The translations under genes were made by a program, and so were the position numbers. Shown here in pieces: positions 17,603 to 26,745 of a stretch of 64,000 nucleotides of DNA (its first letter is position 1; every line of letters begins with the position of its first letter). A model generated the notes under the pieces. The model searched no databases. It worked only from the letters and a program-made list of their open reading frames with translations, and had not been told where the DNA came from. Source of the stretch: CAG-1031 sp964391735 (GTDB lineage Bacteria; Bacteroidota; Bacteroidia; Bacteroidales; Muribaculaceae); assembly GCA_964391735.1 (NCBI GenBank), contig CAYMNF010000003.1, positions 6,205-70,204 of the forward strand, written 5' to 3'.

Positions 17603-17647
17603 CGGCGGGAGGGTTTGCTCACCGAGGGGTGATTCCCCCTCCCGCCG
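17603..17647 (-). other. Intercistronic hairpin between the susE-like and susF-like genes
   Basis: The stem CGGCGGGAGGG/CCCTCCCGCCG pairs over 11 bp, and the loop contains a second small stem TCACC/GGTGA. No U run follows on the minus strand. It is therefore more likely an mRNA-stabilising or attenuating structure than a simple terminator. Confidence 0.6.
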
Positions 17648-17661
17648 ATGTTGTAATTTAA

Positions 17662-18906
17662 TTATTCAGCAAGGGTGAATTTAACAGTTCCGTTGTTGAT
17701 GTCAACTTCCATTGTTACGTTACCACCGTTTGAGGGGTGCCAAGAGCCTTTACCCCAAACGCAAGTGCCGTTGTAAGGCAGTGTGATGTCAATAGCGGTG
17801 TCATCAACCTGGTTACCGATTGAGTTGTTCTCCCAGTCACCGGGTGCGCTGTAGAAACGGAAGTACTTGTCAGCCGTAATAGCGATGGGCTCTTTTGACA
17901 CGTAAACGCCGTTGCCCTGACGGTCATAGAGAACGCAGTTGTCGGCAACGAGGGTCTCGGGGTCAAAGTCAATGTTCCAACCGGTAGCCACGGCGTCGCC
18001 AATCAGGTAGAGGCGCTCATAGAGGCTCCAATCCTCCTCGCCGGCAGCCATGAAGTTGAAGCGCACGGTCATGGCATTGAGGTCAACCTCAACGCTGATG
18101 GTACCCTCGGTAACGCCGGGGAAGTTCCATGCACCCTTACCCTCAACGCAAGCGCCTGAGAAGGAGTTGTCAATAACCTCAAAGTCGGTAGCATTGTCAT
18201 CAACCTGATAACCGATTGAGTTGTGTTCCCAGTCAGCCAGGTCGGTGTAGAAGCGGAACATCGGGGCCTCGGTGAATGAGAATGAGCCGCGGTAGATGTT
18301 GGTACCAACACCGGTCTCAAATACGCGGTAGTCCTCAAGAGCGGCAGCATTTGCGGGAGCCGGCTCTTTCCAGCCTGAGATGTTACCGATCAGATAGATA
18401 TATCCGGGTTCTGCAGCGGCATAATATGTGCCAACTTTTGAGAATTTAACGACATTTGATACGATGCCGGTGCCGTCAACGCCATCGATGTAGCAATAGG
18501 CACGTACATACATCTCGATTGAGCCGTTGTACTTCTCATCAAAGTCATTGCGGCTCTCATACCCGTAGAGGGTGGTGAGGGCAATAGCCAGGTCATTGGC
18601 GTTGACGGTGATGGTGGTTGATGAGGGGTCAATGGGCATGAGGGTCTCATAGGTGGCAAAGTCTGCTGTCTTTGACACCTGCAGTTCATACAGTGATGCC
18701 AGGGCCACGCCATAGTCGGGTTGTGAGCACACAACCGTGAAGGTACCGTCCTTGGTGAGGTTGAGGTACTGGTCGGCCATGGCCGGCGTGTTCAGCACAA
18801 ACGTGCCGGCTTCGGGAATCTGGAGCTTGGGTTCGGTATCGCTCTCGCAAGAGGTAAACCCTAAGGAAGCGATAGCCAAGGCTGCCAGTATTATGGTTTT
18901 CTTCAT
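17662..18906 (-). CDS. susE: SusE-type surface glycan-binding lipoprotein
   Basis: The 414-residue lipoprotein (LGFTSCES, Cys20) has a SusE N-terminal domain (about 30-150, with FVLNTPAMADQY and LYELQVSKTADF). Two related repeats follow, beginning YIYLIGNISGW and RLYLIGDAVATGW; both continue to a motif of the type W-E-x-N-S-I-G-x-Q-V-D-D. The repeats resemble each other closely, so they probably arose by duplication. It follows susD by 20 bp. SusE-type proteins sit on the cell surface and help hold glycan chains for the SusCD transporter. Confidence 0.85.
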   Translation of the reverse strand: MKKTIILAALAIASLGFTSCESDTEPKLQIPEAGTFVLNTPAMADQYLNLTKDGTFTVVCSQPDYGVALASLYELQVSKTADFATYETLMPIDPSSTTITVNANDLAIALTTLYGYESRNDFDEKYNGSIEMYVRAYCYIDGVDGTGIVSNVVKFSKVGTYYAAAEPGYIYLIGNISGWKEPAPANAAALEDYRVFETGVGTNIYRGSFSFTEAPMFRFYTDLADWEHNSIGYQVDDNATDFEVIDNSFSGACVEGKGAWNFPGVTEGTISVEVDLNAMTVRFNFMAAGEEDWSLYERLYLIGDAVATGWNIDFDPETLVADNCVLYDRQGNGVYVSKEPIAITADKYFRFYSAPGDWENNSIGNQVDDTAIDITLPYNGTCVWGKGSWHPSNGGNVTMEVDINNGTVKFTLAE

Positions 18907-18927
18907 TTGGAATGTTTTTTTACGAGA

Positions 18928-20637
18928 TTAATAACCGGGGTTCTGCTTGTATCCGGCCATTGATACTACCGGAGAGGGCAGGGGATAGTAGTTGAAAGAC
19001 TCGGGGAAGTTCTGGCCTTCGGGGTTAGTTTCGCTGCCTTTGAAAGCCCAGTTGTAACCGCTGATCCACTGGCCGTAGCGCTTGAGGTCGGTGCGGCGTG
19101 TACCCTCGGTGTAGAGCTCACGCTGACGCTCGGCGCGCAGGTCCTCGGTGCTCAGTGAGGTGAATGAGTTGAGGCCGGCACGGTTGCGGATGTAGTTTAC
19201 ATACTTGAGGGCTTCAGCCTGGCTGCCGCCACCACCGTTGATGATGGCCTCGGCTGCTGAGAGGTAAATCTCAGCCAGACGTACCATTGCGAAGTCAATG
19301 TTCAGACGACCACCTTTGGTAACGGGGCCTGAAGCGGCAACGTCGATATCGCCATTGTCTTTGATTACCCAGTTTGAGTATTTAACGGGGCTGTAGCCGG
19401 CGTGGGGAGCTTCGGTAGCCTTAAGGTTACCGCCAAAGTCATAACCCTGTTTGCTGGTGAGCCAGAAGCGTACGCGCTGGTCGGGGCTCTCAGACATTGC
19501 AGCGTCATTCCAGTCAAACTGGCGGGCGAGCTGTACACGGCAGGTGATACAGTTCCACTGGTCATTGAGGTTGTAGATGGTGCCAAGACCGTTGGTGTCA
19601 ACCGTACCGGTGTTCTGGAACATACCCATGGTGTAGAGAACGGCTGCACCCCATGTCTCGATACCCCAGCTGATGTCGGTACCGGGGAGGGTACGGGTCT
19701 CAGTGCCGGGCAGGGTCCACAGGATCTCGTTTACATCACCACCGCCGGGGGCATACTTCTGGTTGCCCTGGCCAAAGATTTGGCTGTAGTTGTAGCAAAG
19801 ACCTGATCCCTGGAAACCTTCGCCCTGGTGGCGGTCGATGATTGCTTTGGCGTGCTCATAGGCTTTTGCCCAGTCAGCGGTGCCGCAATATGTTTTGGCA
19901 TTGAGGTACAGCTTAACGAGGTAAGCCTCGCAGCAGTCTTTACCAAAGTAACCGTAGGGGATTTCTTTGCGTACGTTGTCAAACTTGGTGAGGGTCTGCT
20001 CCATCTCGGCGGTGAGGCGACGATAGATCTCGGCTGACTGCATTTGCGGGGGTGTTGAACCCACGGCAGCATTGTCGTCAATCCAGGGCACATTGCCATA
20101 GAAGTCGAGCAGGTAGTACATACAGATCTCACGCAGCACGGTAGCCTGCAGGCGCAGGAAGGCCATGTCCTCGGCATTGGCACCGGCGAACTCGCCGTTG
20201 TCGCATGATGCGATGAAGTTGTTTGCCAGAGAAGCGTTCACAACCATACGGTAGTAGGGCGCGATGGCCATCTCCTGGGCGGTTGATACTATACCGAAGG
20301 GAAGGGTGGCGATACCGGCATCGTTGGTGTAGTAGAGCCAGTCAGCCTCGTCGGTAGGAATCTCCTGGAGGTTGAATACGGCGCGGCTGAACACGGCAAA
20401 ACCGCCGTTTGACACAACGCCGCTGAGGATGTTGCTTGCTGAGGGACCCTCAGCCACGAAGTTGAGGGCAACGTCAGCAAACACAGCCTGCATGTACATG
20501 TCAGGGTCCTCGCTGAATTGGTCCGGAGTCAACTCATTGGGGTTGGTGATTTCAGTGTTCAAATCATCGGTGCAGGATGTCATGCCCATCATGCCCAACA
20601 GCGCCACACCGATGAGGAACTTATATGATTTCTTCAT
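18928..20637 (-). CDS. susD: SusD/RagB-family nutrient-binding lipoprotein
   Basis: The 569-residue protein has a lipoprotein signal (MGMTSCTDD, Cys22) and the alpha-helical TPR scaffold of SusD. Family landmarks are RAVFNLQEIPTDEADW, LRLQATVLREICMYYLLDFYGNVPW, RLAEIYLSAAEAIINGG, YVNYIRNRAGL and the closing REL-YTEGTRRTDLKRYGQW and YYPLPSPVVS. SusD acts as the lid of the SusC barrel at the outer membrane and binds the glycan. It follows susC by 29 bp. Confidence 0.95.
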   Translation of the reverse strand: MKKSYKFLIGVALLGMMGMTSCTDDLNTEITNPNELTPDQFSEDPDMYMQAVFADVALNFVAEGPSASNILSGVVSNGGFAVFSRAVFNLQEIPTDEADWLYYTNDAGIATLPFGIVSTAQEMAIAPYYRMVVNASLANNFIASCDNGEFAGANAEDMAFLRLQATVLREICMYYLLDFYGNVPWIDDNAAVGSTPPQMQSAEIYRRLTAEMEQTLTKFDNVRKEIPYGYFGKDCCEAYLVKLYLNAKTYCGTADWAKAYEHAKAIIDRHQGEGFQGSGLCYNYSQIFGQGNQKYAPGGGDVNEILWTLPGTETRTLPGTDISWGIETWGAAVLYTMGMFQNTGTVDTNGLGTIYNLNDQWNCITCRVQLARQFDWNDAAMSESPDQRVRFWLTSKQGYDFGGNLKATEAPHAGYSPVKYSNWVIKDNGDIDVAASGPVTKGGRLNIDFAMVRLAEIYLSAAEAIINGGGGSQAEALKYVNYIRNRAGLNSFTSLSTEDLRAERQRELYTEGTRRTDLKRYGQWISGYNWAFKGSETNPEGQNFPESFNYYPLPSPVVSMAGYKQNPGY

Positions 20638-20666
20638 TTGTCAAGAATGAATTGTTGTTAGGTTGA

Positions 20667-23600
20667 TTAGAAGTTGCAAACCACGCCCAGGGTGTAGGTT
20701 GTGGGGTTGGGATAGAGGCTGTTGTCAACACCGTTGTAAACCTCGGGGTCACAACCTTTATATTTGGTGATGACGAAGGGGTTCTCAACAACACCGAATA
20801 TACGCACTGACATCTTGCCGCTGAGCAGGTTGTTGAAGGTGTAGCCCAGTGAGATGTTGTCGCAACGCAGGAAGGAAGCGTTCTGTACAAAGTAGCTTGA
20901 CAGATAGTGGTGGCCACCAACGCCGTCATAGAGGAATGCGTCGGTCAGCAGGTTGTTCCAACCATATTGCCACATGGTGGTGGTGATGGTGCGGTCTGCA
21001 CGCGGGGTGTTGTAAACATAGTTGCCGATGTTGGCACGCAGGGTGAAGCCCAGATCCCAGTTCTTATAGTTGAAGCTGTTGTTCCAAGAAACGGTGAAGC
21101 GGGGAGCGGGGTTGTGGTAGTAGATAAGGTCCTCATCGCTGATGACACCGTCGCCGTTCTGGTCAACGAATACACCGGGGATTGGGTTGTTGTCGTCGTC
21201 ATAAACCTGCTCGAAGACGCGGAATGCGCGCGGAGCCTCGTCAACGGTGAACCAGCAGAGTGTACCACCCTGTCCTGCGGGAAGACCCTCGGCGGGGGTA
21301 GCGTCTGAGGCGTTGTCACCGGTCAGTGAGGTGATCTTTGAGTCGTTAAATGCCCAGTTGATACCGGTTGTCCAGGTGAAGTCATTGGTGACAACGGGTT
21401 TGGCGCTTACGGTTACCTCGACACCGGTGTTACGCAAGTTACCGATGTTTGAGCTGAGCTTGGCAGCGGTACCCATACCGAACAGCGGTGCGCTGTAGAG
21501 CAGGTCTTTGGTCTGACGCAGATACCAGTCAACGTTGGCGGTCAAACGGTTGTTGAAGAAACCGAAGTCCAAACCAACGTTCCAAGTTGTGGTCTCCTCC
21601 CACTTAAGGTCAGCGTTGTAGGCGTTGGGGTAGAGAGCCTCTGACCACGGGCCGTTGAGGCCGCTGTTCAAGCCGGGATAGTTGTTGTTGTTCAATGACC
21701 ATGAGTAGATGGGCATGTAGGTGATCCAGCTAAAGGCATCCTGTTGGCCGGTAACACCCCAGCCGGTACGCAGTTTCAGGTCATTCCACCATCCGCGAAC
21801 ATCGTCAAATACGGGCTCCTCGCTGATGCGCCAACCAAGGGCCAGTGAGGGGAACAGACCCCAACGGTTGTCCTTAGCAAAGCGTGAGGTAGCATCGTCA
21901 CGCAGGGTGAAGGTGACCAGGTAGCGGTCCATGAAGGTGTAGTTCAAACGACCGAAGAATGAGATCAGCTGCAAGGGAGCTGCCCATGCGTTGTGTGAAC
22001 CGGGGATGCGTGAGTGGATGTTGGCTGCTGAAGCCTCGTCCCACTGCAGGTCATACTTGCCGTCAACCATGGGTACAGCACCGGTGGCATCTACCTGGTA
22101 ACCACGGGTGTATACAAAGCCGTCCTCATGACCCAGGTATGAGAAGCGCTGCCACTCATAACCGGCCATTACGTCCAGATTACTCTTGATGGCCTCAAAC
22201 TCCTTGCGATAGTTCAGGTAGAAGTTGAGCAAGGTGTTGCGGTTGAGCTGATACCATGAGTAGTGGGTACCGGCTGCGGTTGAGCCCATACCTGACAGGG
22301 TGGTGTTTGACCATTGGTCGCGACCGCCGGGCAGGTTCCAGGTGTTGCGGTTATTCTCTGATACCTCATAACCGAGGTTCAGGTTCAGGTGCAACTCGGG
22401 GAGGAAGTGCAGAGCGTAGTCAATCTGCAGGTTACCTGTTGATGAATAGGTCTCGGCACGTTTCTTATAGTTTACAAAAGATTGCAGGGGGTTGCTTTTA
22501 CCTTGGCCCTGGTCACCCTGGGTGAGGTCATAGTACAGACCGTTGTAGAGTGTGCCCACTGAGTTTGCTGTCATGGCATAGTTGCCATAGATGGGGGCAG
22601 TGGGGTTGTATGAGTAAGCTGAGGCGAGGGCGCCCTCGTTGCCCCAACCTTTGATGCGCATATAAGTACCGGTAACGTTGGCGTTAACTTGCAGCAAGCC
22701 GTTGAAGAACTTCGGTGACAAAGAGATGCCCACGGTTGTGCGCTGTACATCGTTGTCGCGAATGATACCCTCATTGTTTGCCCAAGAAGCGCTGACGCGG
22801 TAGGGGAGCCATTTGGCGGTACCGGCAACACTCAGGTTGTAGTCCTGTGAGAAGGCTGTGCGGAGAACCTCATCCTTCCAGTTGGTCTCACCGTCAAAAA
22901 GTGAGTTCAGGTTTGCAGCCTCGCTGTCGGCATAGAGCTCTTTGGCAAGTGCGCGATACTCATCGGCACCCATCATCTTCAGGGTCTTGCGGGCCTTGGC
23001 AAGGTGCCAGTTGGCGGCAAAGGTTACCTTGGGGGCACCGCTGGCACCCTTCTTGGTGGTAACGATGATCACACCGTTAGATGCACGGCTACCGTAGATG
23101 GCGGTGGCTGAAGCATCCTTCAGGATGGTCATTGACTCAATGTCATTGGGGTTGAGCATTGACAGGGCGTTGATGCCGGTGCCGTTTACAAGCTCGGTAT
23201 TGCTCTGGGGCACACCGTCAATAACGATCAACGGGTCATTACCGGCAGAGATTGATGAACCGCCACGGATACGGATGGTTGCGGTACCGGTAGGGTTACC
23301 ACCGTTGGTGGTCACAGTCACACCGGGTGAGGCACCGACCATAAGGTCCTGTACTGAGTTGGCGATACCGGCTTCCAGTTCGTCAGGGCGGATAACGGCC
23401 ACCGAACCGGTTGCGTCTGATTTCTTAACTTGGCCGTAACCAATGGCAACCACCTCGCCAAGCATCACTGAGTTCTCTGACAGGGTGATGTTGAGGTTGG
23501 TTTGACCGGCAACAGCCACGTCCTTCGGGTTCATGCCCACATAGGACACAAGCAAGGTAGCAGAGGCGGGCACGTTCAGATGGAATTTGCCGTCAAAATC

Positions 23601-23783
23601 GGTGGCAGTTCCGTTTGATGTACCTTTTTCCACCACACTCGCACCGATGAGAGGCTCACCGGCGTCGTCGACCACGGTGCCGGTCACCGTAATCTTCTGC
23701 GCTAAAGCGGGAAGGGTCAGACTCATCACCATGACGATGACAAGTATTGCCTTCCGACTCATCTGAAAACAAATGTTCTTCAT
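20667..23783 (-). CDS. susC: SusC/RagA-family TonB-dependent outer-membrane transporter
   Basis: The 1038-residue protein has a signal peptide ending at about LALAQ, a carboxypeptidase-like regulatory domain (about 30-117) and a plug with the SusC signature EVVAIGYGQVKKSDATGSV near residue 110. A 22-stranded barrel follows, ending in Phe. It imports oligosaccharides across the outer membrane with energy from TonB. It is the first gene of a four-gene operon (susC-susD-susE-susF). No glycoside hydrolase or SusR/HTCS-type regulator is next to it, so the enzymes must be elsewhere. A -7 box at 23940-23947 predicts a leader of about 150 nt containing an 18-bp palindrome. Confidence 0.95.
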   Translation of the reverse strand: MKNICFQMSRKAILVIVMVMSLTLPALAQKITVTGTVVDDAGEPLIGASVVEKGTSNGTATDFDGKFHLNVPASATLLVSYVGMNPKDVAVAGQTNLNITLSENSVMLGEVVAIGYGQVKKSDATGSVAVIRPDELEAGIANSVQDLMVGASPGVTVTTNGGNPTGTATIRIRGGSSISAGNDPLIVIDGVPQSNTELVNGTGINALSMLNPNDIESMTILKDASATAIYGSRASNGVIIVTTKKGASGAPKVTFAANWHLAKARKTLKMMGADEYRALAKELYADSEAANLNSLFDGETNWKDEVLRTAFSQDYNLSVAGTAKWLPYRVSASWANNEGIIRDNDVQRTTVGISLSPKFFNGLLQVNANVTGTYMRIKGWGNEGALASAYSYNPTAPIYGNYAMTANSVGTLYNGLYYDLTQGDQGQGKSNPLQSFVNYKKRAETYSSTGNLQIDYALHFLPELHLNLNLGYEVSENNRNTWNLPGGRDQWSNTTLSGMGSTAAGTHYSWYQLNRNTLLNFYLNYRKEFEAIKSNLDVMAGYEWQRFSYLGHEDGFVYTRGYQVDATGAVPMVDGKYDLQWDEASAANIHSRIPGSHNAWAAPLQLISFFGRLNYTFMDRYLVTFTLRDDATSRFAKDNRWGLFPSLALGWRISEEPVFDDVRGWWNDLKLRTGWGVTGQQDAFSWITYMPIYSWSLNNNNYPGLNSGLNGPWSEALYPNAYNADLKWEETTTWNVGLDFGFFNNRLTANVDWYLRQTKDLLYSAPLFGMGTAAKLSSNIGNLRNTGVEVTVSAKPVVTNDFTWTTGINWAFNDSKITSLTGDNASDATPAEGLPAGQGGTLCWFTVDEAPRAFRVFEQVYDDDNNPIPGVFVDQNGDGVISDEDLIYYHNPAPRFTVSWNNSFNYKNWDLGFTLRANIGNYVYNTPRADRTITTTMWQYGWNNLLTDAFLYDGVGGHHYLSSYFVQNASFLRCDNISLGYTFNNLLSGKMSVRIFGVVENPFVITKYKGCDPEVYNGVDNSLYPNPTTYTLGVVCNF

Positions 23784-23913
23784 GCAAGAAACTTTTTTGA
23801 AAGTGTTTTGGTTTTGGTAAGATTTATAATGGATTTTTTAGGATTTCCAAGGAATTATGTACTTGATTGTAAGGAATTGATGACAAATTGCCACACACGA
23901 AGACACGAAATTA

Positions 23914-23931
23914 TACAGGCCGCGGCCTGTA
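23914..23931. promoter_or_regulatory. 18-bp perfect palindrome in the susC leader
   Basis: TACAGGCCGCGGCCTGTA is a perfect palindrome placed immediately downstream of the predicted susC transcription start. It may be an operator for a dimeric regulator or a 5'-end hairpin. Confidence 0.55.
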
Positions 23932-23939
23932 AACGCCTA

Positions 23940-23947
23940 CAAATATA
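23940..23947 (-). promoter_or_regulatory. -7 box of the susC operon
   Basis: On the minus strand this reads TATATTTG. A matching -33 TTTG is not visible at the expected distance, which would fit an activator-dependent promoter. Confidence 0.5.
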
Positions 23948-24081
23948 GGTTGAAGATTTTATTTTGTCCCTCTTGCCCGTTTAAATTAGCGGACAACATC
24001 AGGTCTTTTAACATACTTTAACGATTGCGCCTGTAACTTCTGCCCCGCGTTTCCGTAACCTCACACGCCTTGTCGTTTCTT

Positions 24082-24114
24082 TTTGTGGCTTTAGCGTTTT
24101 TTTATTTAATTTTG
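24082..24114 (+). promoter_or_regulatory. Promoter of pta-ackA
   Basis: TTTG (24082-24085), 21 bp, TAATTTTG (24107-24114). The predicted leader of pta is about 20 nt. The 353-bp gap between susC and pta otherwise holds only the susC regulatory elements. Confidence 0.65.
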
Positions 24115-24136
24115 CCGTAAAATATAACCCTACCCC

Positions 24137-25150
24137 ATGAAACTATTTGAAAAGCTAACCAAAAAAGCGCGCGAGGACCGTCAGCGCATTATACTTGCCG
24201 AGGGTAACGAACCCCGCACACTCACAGCTGCAGACCGCCTGATTGCCGACCGCCTGGCAGACATCACACTTGTAGGCGACCCCGAGGAGATACACAAAAT
24301 GGCCCGTGAGATGGGCCTCAATCATATCATTGAGGGCGCAAAAATTCTGAATCCCAATGACGAGGCCGTTATCGACCGCTATGCCCCGCTGTTGTACAGC
24401 CTGCGCAAGAACAAGGGGATGACCGAGGAGCAAAGCCGCATCACCGCCGCCAACAATCTGTACTTGGGAGTCCTTGCCGTCAAGGCCGGCGATGCCGACG
24501 GCATGGTGGCCGGCGCAATCAACACCACCGGCAACGTGCTGCGTGCCGCCTTCCAGGTCATCAAGACCGCCCCCGGCATTGAGGTTGTGAGCGGCGCATA
24601 CGTTATGGTGCTCCCCGAGGGCTCACCCTACGGCACCGATGGCCTGCTGATATTTGCCGACTGTGCCGTTATTCCCGACCCCACCGCAAAGGAACTGGCA
24701 CAGATAGCCGTGGAATCAGCCAAGACCGCCCGCGACATGGTGGACATAGAGCCGCGAGTTGCCCTGCTGTCATTCTCGACAAAGGGTTCAGCCAAGCATG
24801 AGCGCGTCGACAAAGTCATAGAGGCCGGCCGCATAGCCCATGAGATGGACCCCGATTTGGCCCTGGACTGCGAGCTGCAGGCCGACGCCGCCCTGGTGCC
24901 GGTGGTAGCAAGCCTCAAGGCACCCGACTCACCCGTTGCCGGCAAGGCCAACGTGTTGGTATTCCCCTCACTTGAAGTCGGCAATATCGCCTACAAGCTT
25001 GTGCAGCGCCTGGGCGGCGTGCAGGCTGTGGGGCCCGTGCTGCAAGGATTGGCCGCACCCGTCAACGACCTGAGTCGCGGATGCTCGACTGACGACATCT
25101 ACAACACCGTGATACTTACCTGCAATCAGGCCATTGGTGCAAAACGTTAA
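24137..25150 (+). CDS. pta: Phosphate acetyltransferase
   Basis: Pta converts acetyl-CoA and phosphate to acetyl phosphate. At 337 residues this is the short form, without the N-terminal regulatory domain of the E. coli enzyme. Motifs include IILAEGNEPRTL, NLYLGVLAVKAGDADGMVAGA, FADCAVIPDPTAKELAQIA and the C-terminal NDLSRGCSTDDIY. It precedes ackA by 41 bp in the usual fermentative acetate operon, which gives ATP from acetyl-CoA. Confidence 0.96.
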   Translation: MKLFEKLTKKAREDRQRIILAEGNEPRTLTAADRLIADRLADITLVGDPEEIHKMAREMGLNHIIEGAKILNPNDEAVIDRYAPLLYSLRKNKGMTEEQSRITAANNLYLGVLAVKAGDADGMVAGAINTTGNVLRAAFQVIKTAPGIEVVSGAYVMVLPEGSPYGTDGLLIFADCAVIPDPTAKELAQIAVESAKTARDMVDIEPRVALLSFSTKGSAKHERVDKVIEAGRIAHEMDPDLALDCELQADAALVPVVASLKAPDSPVAGKANVLVFPSLEVGNIAYKLVQRLGGVQAVGPVLQGLAAPVNDLSRGCSTDDIYNTVILTCNQAIGAKR

Positions 25151-25191
25151 ACCGGAACCTTATAACCGATAACCACCTGCTTTAGAAAACC

Positions 25192-26394
25192 ATGAAGATT
25201 CTTGTACTAAACAGCGGTAGCTCATCAGTAAAGTATAAACTTATCGACACCTCCACCGATGCCACCCTGGCCGAGGGAGGTGCCGAGAAACTTGGCCTTG
25301 CCGATGCTTTTGTAAAATTTAAACGTCCCGACGGCACCAAGGCCACCGTGGCCCTGAAGCCCAATGCCGGCCACAAGGATGCCATCGAGGAGATTCTGCG
25401 TCTGCTCACCGACCCCGCTGCTGACGGGCCGCTGAAAAACCTCAACGAAATCGAGGCCGTGGGACACCGCCTGGTGCACGGTGCCGACAAGTTTGCCAAG
25501 AGCGTTGTCATCACCGACGAGGTAAAGGATATGATACGCCAATGCTACACCCTGGCGCCGCTCCACAATCCCGCAAACATGACCGGCGTCGAGGCCATGG
25601 AGCAACTGTTGCCGGGTGTACCCCAGGTGGGTGTGTTTGACACCGCTTTCCACCAGACCATGCCCCCCAAGGCATTCCTCTACCCGCTGCCCTATGAGTA
25701 CTATACCGAGGACGGGGTGCGCCGCTACGGTTTCCACGGCACCAGCCACCGCTACGTTTCACAGCGCGCTGCCGAGTTGCTGCAGCAGCCCATCGGGGAG
25801 CTGAAGATGATCACCTGCCACATCGGTAACGGCGGCTCAATAACCGCTGTCGACGGCGGTAAATCGGTTGACACCTCAATGGGCCTGACACCCACCGAGG
25901 GGTTGATGATGGGTACCCGTGTGGGAGACGTTGACCCCGGGGCACTCATATATATAATGAAACAGCACAACCTCACCCCTGACCAACTCAGCGACATCAT
26001 CAACAAGAAGAGCGGCGTGCTGGCAATCTCGGGCCTCTCAAATGACATGCGAGAGATTGAGAACGCCGTTGAGCAGGGCAACGAACGTGCCACCCTGGCA
26101 CTGGATATCTACATCAACCGCATCATCAAGTACATCGGTGCCTACGCTGCCGAGATGGGCGGCCTGGATGTGATAGTCTTCACCGGCGGTGTCGGCGAGA
26201 ACCAGACCGGCCTGCGTGCCGATGTGTGCCGTCCCCTCGGCTTCATGGGCGTGAAGATTGATGAGCAGCTCAATGCCGTTACCCGCGCCACTGAGACCCT
26301 GATTTCAGCACCCGACTCGCGCGTGAAGGTGCTTGTTATCCCCACCGATGAGGAGCTGATGATAGCACGCGACACAGCTATGTTGGCCAAGTGA
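25192..26394 (+). CDS. ackA: Acetate kinase
   Basis: AckA transfers the phosphate of acetyl phosphate to ADP. The 400-residue protein has the ASKHA start ILVLNSGSSSVKYKL. It also has HRLVHGADKF, the acetate-binding FDTAFHQTMPP, YGFHGTSHRYV, CHIGNGGSI and the ATP-binding VFTGGVGEN. All the catalytic regions are intact and the length is typical. It is the second gene of the pta-ackA operon; a GGCCGGCC-stem hairpin follows about 27 bp after the stop. Confidence 0.97.
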   Translation: MKILVLNSGSSSVKYKLIDTSTDATLAEGGAEKLGLADAFVKFKRPDGTKATVALKPNAGHKDAIEEILRLLTDPAADGPLKNLNEIEAVGHRLVHGADKFAKSVVITDEVKDMIRQCYTLAPLHNPANMTGVEAMEQLLPGVPQVGVFDTAFHQTMPPKAFLYPLPYEYYTEDGVRRYGFHGTSHRYVSQRAAELLQQPIGELKMITCHIGNGGSITAVDGGKSVDTSMGLTPTEGLMMGTRVGDVDPGALIYIMKQHNLTPDQLSDIINKKSGVLAISGLSNDMREIENAVEQGNERATLALDIYINRIIKYIGAYAAEMGGLDVIVFTGGVGENQTGLRADVCRPLGFMGVKIDEQLNAVTRATETLISAPDSRVKVLVIPTDEELMIARDTAMLAK

Positions 26395-26421
26395 CCCCCT
26401 GACGCATAATGTACACAATAT

Positions 26422-26452
26422 GGCCGGCCGCAAGAACATGTGGCCGGCCTTT
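26422..26452 (+). terminator. Hairpin after ackA
   Basis: Two copies of GGCCGGCC 12 nt apart form an 8-bp stem followed by only TTT. It is a weak intrinsic terminator candidate. Confidence 0.5.
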
Positions 26453-26490
26453 GGCGTTATATATAGTGAACGAATAAAATCAGAAACGAT

Positions 26491-26655
26491 ATGGCAGACA
26501 AAAATTTGAACAGAGAGATTGACCGCGCACGTGAGGATTTGCCCGGGGCAGCCATTGATGCTGCCGACGATAACCGCGTTGAAAAGGGTGCTGTGCGCGC
26601 CGATGTCAAAGAGCTGAATGACAATCCGCGCGACACCGACCTCAAGATGCCCTGA
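26491..26655 (+). CDS. Small acidic hypothetical protein (54 residues)
   Basis: An ATG-to-TGA frame encodes 54 residues, beginning MADKNLNREIDRAREDLPG and ending RDTDLKMP. It is rich in Asp, Glu, Arg and Lys, has no Cys and almost no aromatic residues, and looks intrinsically disordered or helical. It is bounded by the ackA terminator upstream and by a strong hairpin terminator (26715-26745) downstream, so it is framed as its own unit. Codon use looks like that of its neighbours. I do not recognise a function. Similar short charged proteins with an LNxNPR-type end occur in Bacteroidales as far as I recall, but that is memory only. Confidence 0.6.
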   Translation: MADKNLNREIDRAREDLPGAAIDAADDNRVEKGAVRADVKELNDNPRDTDLKMP

Positions 26656-26714
26656 AACGGGTAACGCCTTAATAGCCAAAGGATAAAAAGATAGAAATAC
26701 AGAACCGGTATACG

Positions 26715-26745
26715 CGGGGCGCATTTTGTTGTGCCCCGTTTTTTA
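26715..26745 (+). terminator. Intrinsic terminator overlapping the cotH promoter
   Basis: CGGGGCGCA pairs with TGTGCCCCG (9 bp, one G-U), followed by TTTTTT. It terminates the small gene, and its loop contains the -33 element of the next promoter. Confidence 0.65.
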
